A DNA stretch of 64,000 bases from Melioribacteraceae bacterium (lineage in GTDB: Bacteria > Bacteroidota > Ignavibacteria > Ignavibacteriales > Melioribacteraceae). The notes beneath the pieces were generated by a model, which was not told the DNA's origin, ran no database searches, and saw only the letters and a program-made list of their open reading frames with translations. The position numbers and the translations under genes are program-made. The stretch covers positions 868,001-932,000 of the forward strand of contig DAOSDY010000001.1 of NCBI GenBank assembly GCA_035362835.1. Reading direction: 5' to 3'. Positions 18,488 through 25,872 of this stretch are shown here, in pieces (positions within the stretch are counted from its first letter, which is position 1; each line of letters starts with the position of its first letter).

Positions 18488-19870
18488 TTACAAAATATAC
18501 TTACTCAAATCCCTGTTCTTAACTATTTTATCCAGCTTAAGGTTAACCATTTCTCCAGTAATCTTAATTTCTTTTGAGGGCATAGTATCCGGAACATCGA
18601 AAAGAATATCTTCCAGAAGAGTAGTCAGTATTGTGTGAAGCCGGCGAGCGCCTATATTTTCAACCTGGTCATTAACTATAGCCGCGGTACGCGCAACCTC
18701 TTTAATGGCACCATCATCAAATTTAATTTCCACACCTTCAGTCTGAAGCAGTGCGGTATACTGTTTTAAGAGCGCGTTTTGAGGCAGAGTAAGAATTTTT
18801 ATAAAGTCTTCTTCTGTAAGACTTTTCAATTCAACCCGGATCGGAAACCTTCCCTGAAGTTCCGGTATAAGGTCCGACGGTTTGGAAACATGAAAGGCAC
18901 CCGATGCGATAAAAAGAATATGATCGGTTTTTACCGGTCCATACTTTGTATTAACAGTTGAGCCTTCAACAATAGGAAGAAGATCTCTTTGAACACCCTC
19001 GCGCGAAACATCGGGTCCCTGCTGACTTTTAGCGCCTGCAATTTTATCGATCTCGTCAACAAACACTATTCCCGACTCCTGAACTCTCTTAACGGCCTCT
19101 TTCTGAACGGCCTCCATGTCGATCAGTTTTTCCGCTTCCTCCTGTGCAATAATTTTCCGTGCTTCTTTTATGGCGGTTTTCCTTTTCTTCTTTTTCTTAG
19201 GAATCATGCTGCTGAACATTTCCTGAAGATTCATAGACATATCATCCATTCCCATAGGGCCGAGCACCTGCATTCCGAAAGCAGGGGAAGTGATATCGAA
19301 CTCTATCATCCGGTCGTCCAGTTCACCTTTGCGCAATTTTTCTCTCATCCACTCACGGGTTTTCTCATTCTGAACCTCCTCGCTCTCACCTTCCTCATTA
19401 AGGTTTCCGGAAGGTTTTTTAACAGGCGGAATCAACTGGTCGAGAATTTTTTCTTCGGCCATCCGTTCGGCCTTCTCCTGAACAGAGGAGGTCTTTTCGG
19501 TGCGGACCATACTTACAGCCAGTTCGGTAAGATCGCGTATCATCGATTCAACGTCGCGGCCAACGTATCCAACCTCGGTATATTTAGAAGCTTCAACTTT
19601 TACAAACGGTGCATCGGCAAGTTTTGCAAGCCGGCGGGCAATCTCCGTTTTACCTACTCCCGTAGGCCCGATCAAAATAATATTGTTCGGCATTATTTCT
19701 TCTTTAATGCCTTCTTCAACCTGCTGGCGTCTCCACCTGTTTCTAAGTGCAATTGCGACCGCGCGTTTGGCATCGTTCTGCCCGATAATATATTTATCAA
19801 GTTCCCTTACTATTTGAGTAGGAGTCAAGTTCTTCATCAATTCGCCGTTATCCATCTTTTTTTTCCTCAT
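18488..19870 (-). CDS. hslU: ATP-dependent protease ATPase subunit HslU
   Basis: The AAA+ unfoldase of the HslUV (ClpYQ) protease, 460 residues. LDKYIIGQNDAKRAVAIALRNR is the HslU N-terminal signature. Walker A is GPTGVGKTEIARRLA and Walker B is IVFVDEIDKIA. The I-domain lies between them. The C-terminus ends in DLSKYIL, the tail that inserts into HslV pockets. The first ATG overlaps the hslV stop (ATGA). A second ATG five codons in has an AGG-rich stretch upstream, so the true start could be either. Confidence 0.98.
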   Translation of the reverse strand: MRKKKMDNGELMKNLTPTQIVRELDKYIIGQNDAKRAVAIALRNRWRRQQVEEGIKEEIMPNNIILIGPTGVGKTEIARRLAKLADAPFVKVEASKYTEVGYVGRDVESMIRDLTELAVSMVRTEKTSSVQEKAERMAEEKILDQLIPPVKKPSGNLNEEGESEEVQNEKTREWMREKLRKGELDDRMIEFDITSPAFGMQVLGPMGMDDMSMNLQEMFSSMIPKKKKKRKTAIKEARKIIAQEEAEKLIDMEAVQKEAVKRVQESGIVFVDEIDKIAGAKSQQGPDVSREGVQRDLLPIVEGSTVNTKYGPVKTDHILFIASGAFHVSKPSDLIPELQGRFPIRVELKSLTEEDFIKILTLPQNALLKQYTALLQTEGVEIKFDDGAIKEVARTAAIVNDQVENIGARRLHTILTTLLEDILFDVPDTMPSKEIKITGEMVNLKLDKIVKNRDLSKYIL

Positions 19871-20403
19871 TTGGAAATCTCTTCCACAGTAATTTTTTCA
19901 TTTGTATAAATACAGATCTCTGCCGCCGTTTTTAGAGCCTCCTGAACAATTTCCTTTGCCGGGAGGTTGCTGTATTTCTTGAGCATTTTAGCTGCTGCGA
20001 GAGCAAACATACCACCGCTTCCGATAGCAACAATATTATCCTCTGGTTCTATTACATCCCCTGTGCCCGAGACAATAAAAGCTTTTTCTTCGGAGATAAT
20101 TGCAAGCATAGCTTCAAGACGTCTCAGATACTTATCTGTGCGCCAGTCTTTTGCCAGTTCTACAACTGAGCGTGAGACATTCCCGCTGTACTGTTCAAGT
20201 TTTTCTTCGAAGCGCTGAAGAAGCGTGAACGCATCGGCGGTCGATCCGGCAAATCCGCAGATTACTTTCCCGTTCAGGAGTTTTCTGATCTTCATCGAAT
20301 TATGCTTCATTACAGTATTGCCGAGTGTAACCTGTCCGTCTCCGCCAAGTGCGGCTTGTCCGTCTTTAATTATTCCCAGTATTGTTGTTGATCTTATTTT
20401 CAT
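19867..20403 (-). CDS. hslV: ATP-dependent protease peptidase subunit HslV
   Basis: A 178-residue threonine peptidase that forms the dodecameric core of HslUV. The N-terminus MKIRSTTILGI implies removal of a short propeptide to expose the catalytic Thr (Thr6 or Thr7). LGGDGQVTLGNTVMKHN is the family signature, and AIGSGGMFALAAAKML lies in the C-terminal half. It is followed at once by hslU with a 4-base overlap. Upstream, between it and the methyltransferase-like gene, is a nested hairpin (20444-20509) that may affect its expression. Confidence 0.98.
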   Translation of the reverse strand: MKIRSTTILGIIKDGQAALGGDGQVTLGNTVMKHNSMKIRKLLNGKVICGFAGSTADAFTLLQRFEEKLEQYSGNVSRSVVELAKDWRTDKYLRRLEAMLAIISEEKAFIVSGTGDVIEPEDNIVAIGSGGMFALAAAKMLKKYSNLPAKEIVQEALKTAAEICIYTNEKITVEEISK

Positions 20404-20443
20404 ATTTATTCTCCGGTCTGCTGCTTAAAATTTTTGTTGATCT

Positions 20444-20509
20444 GATTAATCCCGAAATTCCCGGACAACCGTATTCAGGTTCTGCCGGATTTTGCAAACG
20501 GGATTAATC
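20444..20509. repeat. Nested hairpin with 11-bp perfect outer arms between two cistrons
   Basis: GATTAATCCCG (20444-20454) and CGGGATTAATC (20499-20509) are perfect inverted repeats 44 bases apart. Inside them are further complementary pieces: CCGG with CCGG, and AACC with GGTT around a 7-base loop. The right arm lies within the last codons of the methyltransferase-like gene, and the left arm is 41 bases before hslV. No T-run follows the stem, so it is more likely an mRNA processing or stability element, or a translational control element, than a terminator. Confidence 0.6.
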
Positions 20510-21101
20510 TAGGTACTCTTTTTTGATATTCTCTGTATTCATCTCCGAAGATTTCGATCAGTTTCCTCTCTTCATAAACCGATCCAATATAGAAATAGAT
20601 TACGATACAGATGAACATGATAAAATAAAAAAGATCCATAGAAGGTCTTAATCCGAGGAACAATATGGAGAAAAGATAAACCGGATGTCTGACAAATCTG
20701 AAAGCACCGGATTTTCTGAAAACCTGTTTCTCGTCAAGATCCTCAGTCCGGTATTTCCCGTCCATAAATCTTTTAACCTGGGATATCCCCGCAAATTCCT
20801 TAAGGTCTGTTTGACTTACAGACCATATCAAACCAAAAAATGAAAGAACCTGAAGTGCAAATGTAATAATATCATAAGGATAATGTAAGTCATATATGTT
20901 AACATCGGGACGGGGAGAAACAAGGAAGAAGAAAGCAAATAGAAGCAGTGATGACAGATTATAGAAGAGCCGGTACAAGGCAATCCGGTTTCCGAGTTTT
21001 TCAACAAGATTTTTTTTAACCTTCAGAGATGCCAGCCATGAATGAGATAGAGCAAAGAGGAAGAATAGAAAGACAATAATTATTAAATCAAAAACAATCA
21101 T
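20475..21101 (-). CDS. Membrane methyltransferase-like protein (ICMT/NnrU type)
   Basis: A 208-residue protein with five or so hydrophobic segments. FRFVRHPVYLFSILFLGLR is the RHPxY motif of the isoprenylcysteine carboxyl methyltransferase/PEMT superfamily, where it helps bind S-adenosylmethionine. YEERKLIEIFGDEYREYQKRVPRLIPF is the family's C-terminal E...Y..Y motif. NnrU-type proteins share this fold but have other or unknown roles. The start codon overlaps the rpoN stop by 4 bases. The acceptor, perhaps a lipid or small molecule, is unknown. Confidence 0.8.
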   Translation of the reverse strand: MIVFDLIIIVFLFFLFALSHSWLASLKVKKNLVEKLGNRIALYRLFYNLSSLLLFAFFFLVSPRPDVNIYDLHYPYDIITFALQVLSFFGLIWSVSQTDLKEFAGISQVKRFMDGKYRTEDLDEKQVFRKSGAFRFVRHPVYLFSILFLGLRPSMDLFYFIMFICIVIYFYIGSVYEERKLIEIFGDEYREYQKRVPRLIPFAKSGRT

Positions 21102-22570
21102 AGTTGTTTTCGGAGACGTGCAACCGGAATGAGCAGCTGCTCCCTGTATTTAGCAACAGTTCTACGCGCGATATGGATCCCTTTTTCCTGAAGAATGGCT
21201 GCAATTTTATCGTCGCTGTACGGATTGTCCTTCGGTTCGTTATCGCAGATTTCTTTAATCAGTTCTTTAATATGTTTGTTGGAGATCTCGTCGCCGCTAT
21301 CGGTTGAAAGTCCTTCGCTGAAGAAATATTTTAGTTCGTGAATACCCTGCGGGCTTTGAACATACTTACCGTTAACAACACGGCTGATAGTAGAAATATC
21401 CATTCCTATCTCGTCAGCAATATCCTTATAGATCATGGGACGGAGTAACTTCGGTCCGCTCTCGAAAAAGTTATACTGCTTTTCGAGAATCGACCTCATA
21501 ATTTTCATAAGCGTATGCCTCCTCTGCTGCAGTGAGGCGATAAACCATTTAGCGGATTCAAATTTTTCCCTCAGGAATTTGTGAGTTTCTTTCTCCCTTT
21601 CAGAAATCTTTCTCTTCCGTTTGTTGGTGTCTATCATTTCCAGATATGTTTTGCTTATTGTTACCGATGGAACACTGCGGTCGTTTAGAGTTACGATGTA
21701 ATTATCTTCAACTTTCTCTATAATAAAATCGGGGGTTATCTGGTTCATCTCTTCAGAATCGATATTCCCTTCGCCGGGTTTGGGATTCAGTTTCTGAATT
21801 ATATCGAGCGTGGTTCTTAAGGTTTCTTTAGAAAGATCCATATTCTTCTGAATAGAATCATAACGTTTATTGGCAAAGTCCTCCCAGTGTTCCGAAAGAA
21901 TTTTCTCGGCCAGATAAGAATAGTATGGATCGAACGAGGAATTTTTTATTTGAATGAGAAGACACTCCTGGAGATTCCGCGAACCTATACCAACGGGCTC
22001 CAGAGTCTGAATCATCCCCAGAATCCGTTCTCCGTCTGCAACCGTAATTTCAGTCCCTTCAAACATGTTAACTTCATTAACGAGCTTTTCAAGGTCGGAT
22101 TTAAAATATCCGTCTCTATCGAGGCTGCCGATAATATTCTCGCCCATTATCAGCTGGTCTTCCGTAAGATCGAGCATATGTATCTGATCTATCAGGTTGT
22201 CGCGTAAACTTTTTCTTTGAGGGGCGATGGGATGGACTTTTTCCTCATCGTTGCTGCGGTTAATTCTCTCGAACTCGTAATCAATTTCCGCTTCGTTCAT
22301 ATAATCTTCAAGTTCAAATTCGTCGTCCTTGCTGTCATAAGTTTCCTCTTCTTCCGAAGAGGTTGATTCTTCCTGATCGTCCGGATTTTCCTCGAGCTGA
22401 TCGAGGGTCATCTCTTCTTCCAGCGTTTCTTCCAGAATTGGATTCAGTTCCAGCTCGGTTTTAATTCTCTGTTCAAGAGCTAGTGTATTCAACTGCAGCA
22501 GTTTCTGATACTGAATCTGCTGAGGCGACAATTTCTGTTGTAAAGCCAGTCTTTGATGTAATGACAGCAT
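21098..22570 (-). CDS. rpoN: RNA polymerase sigma-54 factor
   Basis: A 490-residue sigma-54. Region I is the Gln/Leu-rich start LHQRLALQQKLSPQQIQYQKLLQL that contacts the activator. A very acidic region II (about 50-115) follows. The core-binding domain includes LNPKPGEG. The helix-turn-helix around DISTISRVVNGKYVQSPQG recognises the -12 element. The RpoN box ARRTVAKYREQL at the C-terminus reads the -24 element. No bacterial enhancer-binding protein gene is in this window. It begins 1 base after the DUF3109 gene and overlaps the methyltransferase-like gene by 4 bases. Confidence 0.98.
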   Translation of the reverse strand: MLSLHQRLALQQKLSPQQIQYQKLLQLNTLALEQRIKTELELNPILEETLEEEMTLDQLEENPDDQEESTSSEEEETYDSKDDEFELEDYMNEAEIDYEFERINRSNDEEKVHPIAPQRKSLRDNLIDQIHMLDLTEDQLIMGENIIGSLDRDGYFKSDLEKLVNEVNMFEGTEITVADGERILGMIQTLEPVGIGSRNLQECLLIQIKNSSFDPYYSYLAEKILSEHWEDFANKRYDSIQKNMDLSKETLRTTLDIIQKLNPKPGEGNIDSEEMNQITPDFIIEKVEDNYIVTLNDRSVPSVTISKTYLEMIDTNKRKRKISEREKETHKFLREKFESAKWFIASLQQRRHTLMKIMRSILEKQYNFFESGPKLLRPMIYKDIADEIGMDISTISRVVNGKYVQSPQGIHELKYFFSEGLSTDSGDEISNKHIKELIKEICDNEPKDNPYSDDKIAAILQEKGIHIARRTVAKYREQLLIPVARLRKQL

Positions 22571-22571
22571 A

Positions 22572-23138
22572 TTACTTGTTTACCGAGTCTTTAGTTTTCA
22601 AAAACCATTCAGTGCCGTATTCTCTTTCGAGAGCATCGCGGCAGAAATCGATTACTTTAATTCCGGTTTTTTTTCCTTTTTCAAGGGCCGGTTTGCATTC
22701 GTGATAATTTTCAAACCTTATCACATCTCCGCCGAACTTCGAAATTCGAATTGGAAAGAGATGACACGAAACCGGTTTCACAAAATCAATTTTGCCTGCA
22801 ATAAAAGCTTTTTCAATTCCGCATTTAGCAACATCACCATCATAGTATACAAACACGCAGGCGCGGTTATTCAGGCTGCGCGTCATAAGCTGATCCGATT
22901 TATTGATCCAGAAACCGTATTTATCTATAACCTCTCTATGTTCGGCCGGAAGATATTCCATAACAGCCGGGAGAAAACTTCCTATTTTCTCTATTTCTTC
23001 TTCGGTAATCGGTGCACCGAACTCGCTTTCCATTGTACAGCAGGCACCCTTACAACGTGCAAGGTCGCATGTAAATTCAATGCTGAATACTTCAGTATTG
23101 ATCAACACATCATCAATTTCAACAAATTCCGGATTCAT
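22572..23138 (-). CDS. DUF3109 family Cys-rich protein
   Basis: A 188-residue cytosolic protein of the DUF3109 family. The N-terminal FTCDLARCKGACCTMESEFGAPITEEEI carries four cysteines resembling the CxxxC..CC pattern of YkgJ-type putative metal or Fe-S binding proteins. More Cys residues follow at RACVFVYYDGDVAKCGIEKA, SCHLFPIRI and FCRDALE. The function is unknown. It is the first gene of the run through rpoN and hslVU, and a Bacteroidota-type promoter lies about 50 bases upstream. Confidence 0.88.
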   Translation of the reverse strand: MNPEFVEIDDVLINTEVFSIEFTCDLARCKGACCTMESEFGAPITEEEIEKIGSFLPAVMEYLPAEHREVIDKYGFWINKSDQLMTRSLNNRACVFVYYDGDVAKCGIEKAFIAGKIDFVKPVSCHLFPIRISKFGGDVIRFENYHECKPALEKGKKTGIKVIDFCRDALEREYGTEWFLKTKDSVNK

Positions 23139-23187
23139 CTAAACGCCTTTTCACGTGTTTACAAATAAAGTTCGGAATAATTTTTGC

Positions 23188-23218
23188 TAAAGATACAAAT
23201 TTTTGTCCTACTAAAAAA
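23188..23218 (-). promoter_or_regulatory. Candidate housekeeping promoter for the DUF3109-rpoN-hslVU operon
   Basis: On the minus strand TTTT (23215-23218), 19 bases, then TATCTTTA (23188-23195). This is one or two bases from the Bacteroidota consensus TTTG-N19-TAnnTTTG. It would give a leader of about 45 bases before the DUF3109 start. Confidence 0.5.
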
Positions 23219-23290
23219 AGTGAGACCGGTTAGGAGATAGAGATGAGATTAAATAATTTTAGGCCACTCATTTATTGAAATTCACAATCA

Positions 23291-24058
23291 ATGAATCTAA
23301 AAGGAAAAACAGTACTGATTACCGGTGCTTCATCCGGTATCGGAAAAGCTTTAGCATATTCACTTTCCCGCGAAGGAGCTAATCTTGTTCTTGCAGCGAG
23401 AAGAATTGAATTGCTGGAGCAAATCAAAAATCAGATTCCCGGAAATTCTCCTTTACTTCTTCTGAAGTGCGATGTCTCTAAGAAAGAGGAGGTGGCAGAA
23501 TCCTATAAAAGAATTGTCGAGCGCTTCGGATCTGTTGATATAGCAATTCTAAATGCCGGAGCCGGTCATTATATGAACGCAAAAAATTATAATTCCGCAT
23601 TTGCCGAAGAGATTTACGGGGCAAATCTTTTCGGTGTAATTTACTGGATAGAACAGATACTGCCGGAATTCATTAAGAAAGGAAACGGAATTATTGCCGG
23701 TGTTTCCAGCCTGGCCGATAACCGAGGGTATTCAGGAAGCAGTTTTTATTCATCCAGCAAAGCCGCTTTGACAAATTATCTTGAAGGACTTAGAATCGAA
23801 TTATCCCAGTATGGTATAAAGGTGATTACTATCAGACCCGGATTCGTTGAAACACCAATGACCGGCTCTAACAGATTTCATATGCCCTTTCTTCTGAAAG
23901 CCGAAAAAACCGCAGAGATCATAATTGAGGGAATTAAAAAAGGGAAACGTATAATTCAATTCCCCCGGCCGATGGTATGGCTTACAAATATTGTGGGTCT
24001 TTTACCAGGACGGTTGTATGAATTTTTAGCCGAACATCAAACAAAAAAAAGTAAATAG
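23291..24058 (+). CDS. Short-chain dehydrogenase/reductase
   Basis: A classical SDR of 255 residues. TGASSGIGKALA is the NAD(P)-binding loop, and ILNAGAGHY matches the NNAG motif. SSLADNRGYSGSSFYSSSKAAL provides the catalytic Ser and YxxxK. RPGFVETPM follows the active site. ARRIEL after beta-2 suggests NADPH preference. The substrate is unknown. The C-terminus has a hydrophobic stretch (MVWLTNIVGLLPGRLYEFL) that may associate with membranes, as in lipid-acting SDRs. It lies directly upstream of the lipase-like gene. Confidence 0.93.
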   Translation: MNLKGKTVLITGASSGIGKALAYSLSREGANLVLAARRIELLEQIKNQIPGNSPLLLLKCDVSKKEEVAESYKRIVERFGSVDIAILNAGAGHYMNAKNYNSAFAEEIYGANLFGVIYWIEQILPEFIKKGNGIIAGVSSLADNRGYSGSSFYSSSKAALTNYLEGLRIELSQYGIKVITIRPGFVETPMTGSNRFHMPFLLKAEKTAEIIIEGIKKGKRIIQFPRPMVWLTNIVGLLPGRLYEFLAEHQTKKSK

Positions 24059-24066
24059 TTATTGAC

Positions 24067-25305
24067 ATGATAAATAGTTACCTGAATTTAAAATCCCGTT
24101 TAATGCTGATACTTCCCATAATCTTATTCCTGTCGGTTTCATGCCGCGATGAACAGCCGGTTGAACCCGAAATTGAATCGCGCGGACAATTGATCAGCTC
24201 CTCTTCGCTGGGTGTATACAGCACTTCGTTTCTTCAGGCGTTTTTGAATGGCCTTGCCGGCAATCTTCAATTCGATGATTTACTGAGATACGATGTTGAA
24301 GTATACAAAATTGTCTACCGCACAAGGGAACCGAACGGTAATCTTGTTGAGGCATCGGCCGCTCTCTTTATTCCGAAAGGAAAACAAATAATGTCCCTCG
24401 TTAGCCTGCATCACGGCACCCAGACAAAGAGGTCGAATGTGGCCAGTGTAAATCCGTTTGCTTCTCCGGATGGATTAATAGCAGCATCTCTCGGATATTA
24501 TGCGCTGGTACCCGATTACCTCGGACTAGGTGTGTCGAATTTAATTCATCCTTATCATCACCAGAAATCCTCGGCCGAAACAGTTATCGATTTCATAAGA
24601 GCGGCAAGATCTTTCGCGCAGAGATCGAATTTAAAATTGAACGGACAGGTTTTTCTAGCCGGCTATTCCGAAGGGGGATACGTTACTCTTGCAGCACATA
24701 AAGAGATTGAGATTAATTACCGGAATGAAATTTCAGTAGCTGCATCTGCTCCTATGGCCGGGGCCTTCGATCTGACTCTGACAGCCAGATCCATAATTCA
24801 AAAAAAGGTCTACAATCAACCTTCATTCCTCGCATTCTTCTTTGCGGCTTACGATAAAATCTACGGATGGAACCGGATCAATCAGATATTCAAACCTCCA
24901 TACGCTGAACGGATACCGTCTCTATTCGATGGAACACGTTCAACATCCGAAATCAGCGCTCAGCTTACACCGAATCTGGATCAGCTCTTTCATCAAAACT
25001 TTATTGACGGTTTTTTAGACGGAACTGAATCAACCCTTCTTGCTGCGTTCGAATCGAACAGTCTGCTCAACTGGACTCCCACGGCACCGGTCCGTTTTTA
25101 TCACGGCGATAACGATGAATACGTGCCGTATGAAAACTCTTTAAACGCAAGAGACTATTTCAGATCGGTCGGCGCAAATGCAGAGCTTGTTACTATTCCC
25201 GGCGGGACGCATGCAACATCGGTTCTTCCCGCAATAATTGGCGCGGTCGAATGGTTTGAATCACTACGAATGAACAAGCAATTGCAATTAATGGCTGAAA
25301 AATAG
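24067..25305 (+). CDS. Alpha/beta hydrolase lipoprotein (secretory lipase-like)
   Basis: A 412-residue exported lipoprotein with lipobox LSVSC. The alpha/beta hydrolase fold has the nucleophile elbow GYSEGG (Ser near 200). The acid is probably in GDNDEYVPYENS and the His in GGTHATSV. LVSLHHGTQT supplies the oxyanion-hole region. The general layout resembles the secretory lipase (LIP) family, which cleaves acyl esters. No T9SS sorting domain is present, so it is likely anchored in the envelope. The annotated start leaves a longer n-region; an internal ATG (MLILPIILF) would give a more standard lipoprotein signal. Confidence 0.85.
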   Translation: MINSYLNLKSRLMLILPIILFLSVSCRDEQPVEPEIESRGQLISSSSLGVYSTSFLQAFLNGLAGNLQFDDLLRYDVEVYKIVYRTREPNGNLVEASAALFIPKGKQIMSLVSLHHGTQTKRSNVASVNPFASPDGLIAASLGYYALVPDYLGLGVSNLIHPYHHQKSSAETVIDFIRAARSFAQRSNLKLNGQVFLAGYSEGGYVTLAAHKEIEINYRNEISVAASAPMAGAFDLTLTARSIIQKKVYNQPSFLAFFFAAYDKIYGWNRINQIFKPPYAERIPSLFDGTRSTSEISAQLTPNLDQLFHQNFIDGFLDGTESTLLAAFESNSLLNWTPTAPVRFYHGDNDEYVPYENSLNARDYFRSVGANAELVTIPGGTHATSVLPAIIGAVEWFESLRMNKQLQLMAEK

Positions 25306-25341
25306 ATTTAATGAATTAAACCGAATCATGGAAATAGATTT

Positions 25342-25872
25342 ATGTTCTGGTTAAAAATCCTAAAGGACTTCTTAAAAATTTTCAGGGATGGTCAGACACC
25401 CGCTCAAATAGCGGGCGGATTTGCGCTTGGATCTATTCTCGGACTTTCACCTTTCTTTACGCTTCAGGGATTGCTGATATGGATCATAGTTGCTGTCTTG
25501 AATGTAAACCTGGGTGCAGTCTTTCTTGCGTTAACATTATTCAGCATCATCGCTTTTATATTTGATCCTGTTTTTCACTGGATCGGTTTTCAGATCTTAA
25601 CTCAAACCGAATGGCTGAGTAACATCTGGACATCACTTTATAATGCGCCGGTTGCGCCTCTCACAAATTTCAACAACACGGTTGTAATCGGTAGTTTTTT
25701 ATGTGCGCTTATTATTGCCTTCCCTGTTTACTTCGGCATGAAATATCTGGTAATCCAGTACAGAAAACATCTCTATTCAAAAATTCAACAATGGAAAATC
25801 TACCAGATTGTAAAACAGAGCTCTTTAATAAGATTGTATACCCGGATTCGTGACTTAGGAGGTATGCAATGA
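25342..25872 (+). CDS. TIGR03546 family membrane protein
   Basis: A 176-residue protein with about four transmembrane segments and start MFWLKILKDFLKIFRDGQTPAQIAGGFALG. This arrangement, with GLSPFFTLQGLLIWIIV and FDPVFHWIG, matches family TIGR03546, which resembles DUF2062. In known genomes its gene almost always precedes a TIGR03545 gene, and the same is seen here with a 4-base overlap. The pair is of unknown function; a role in the envelope is inferred from the membrane segments and neighbours. Confidence 0.88.
   Translation: MFWLKILKDFLKIFRDGQTPAQIAGGFALGSILGLSPFFTLQGLLIWIIVAVLNVNLGAVFLALTLFSIIAFIFDPVFHWIGFQILTQTEWLSNIWTSLYNAPVAPLTNFNNTVVIGSFLCALIIAFPVYFGMKYLVIQYRKHLYSKIQQWKIYQIVKQSSLIRLYTRIRDLGGMQ

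Noticed and set aside
18989..19909. A 306-residue open frame on the plus strand
   Set aside because: It is antisense to hslU and the end of hslV, both certain genes. It is rich in Phe, His and Asn as expected for a mirror of the coding strand.
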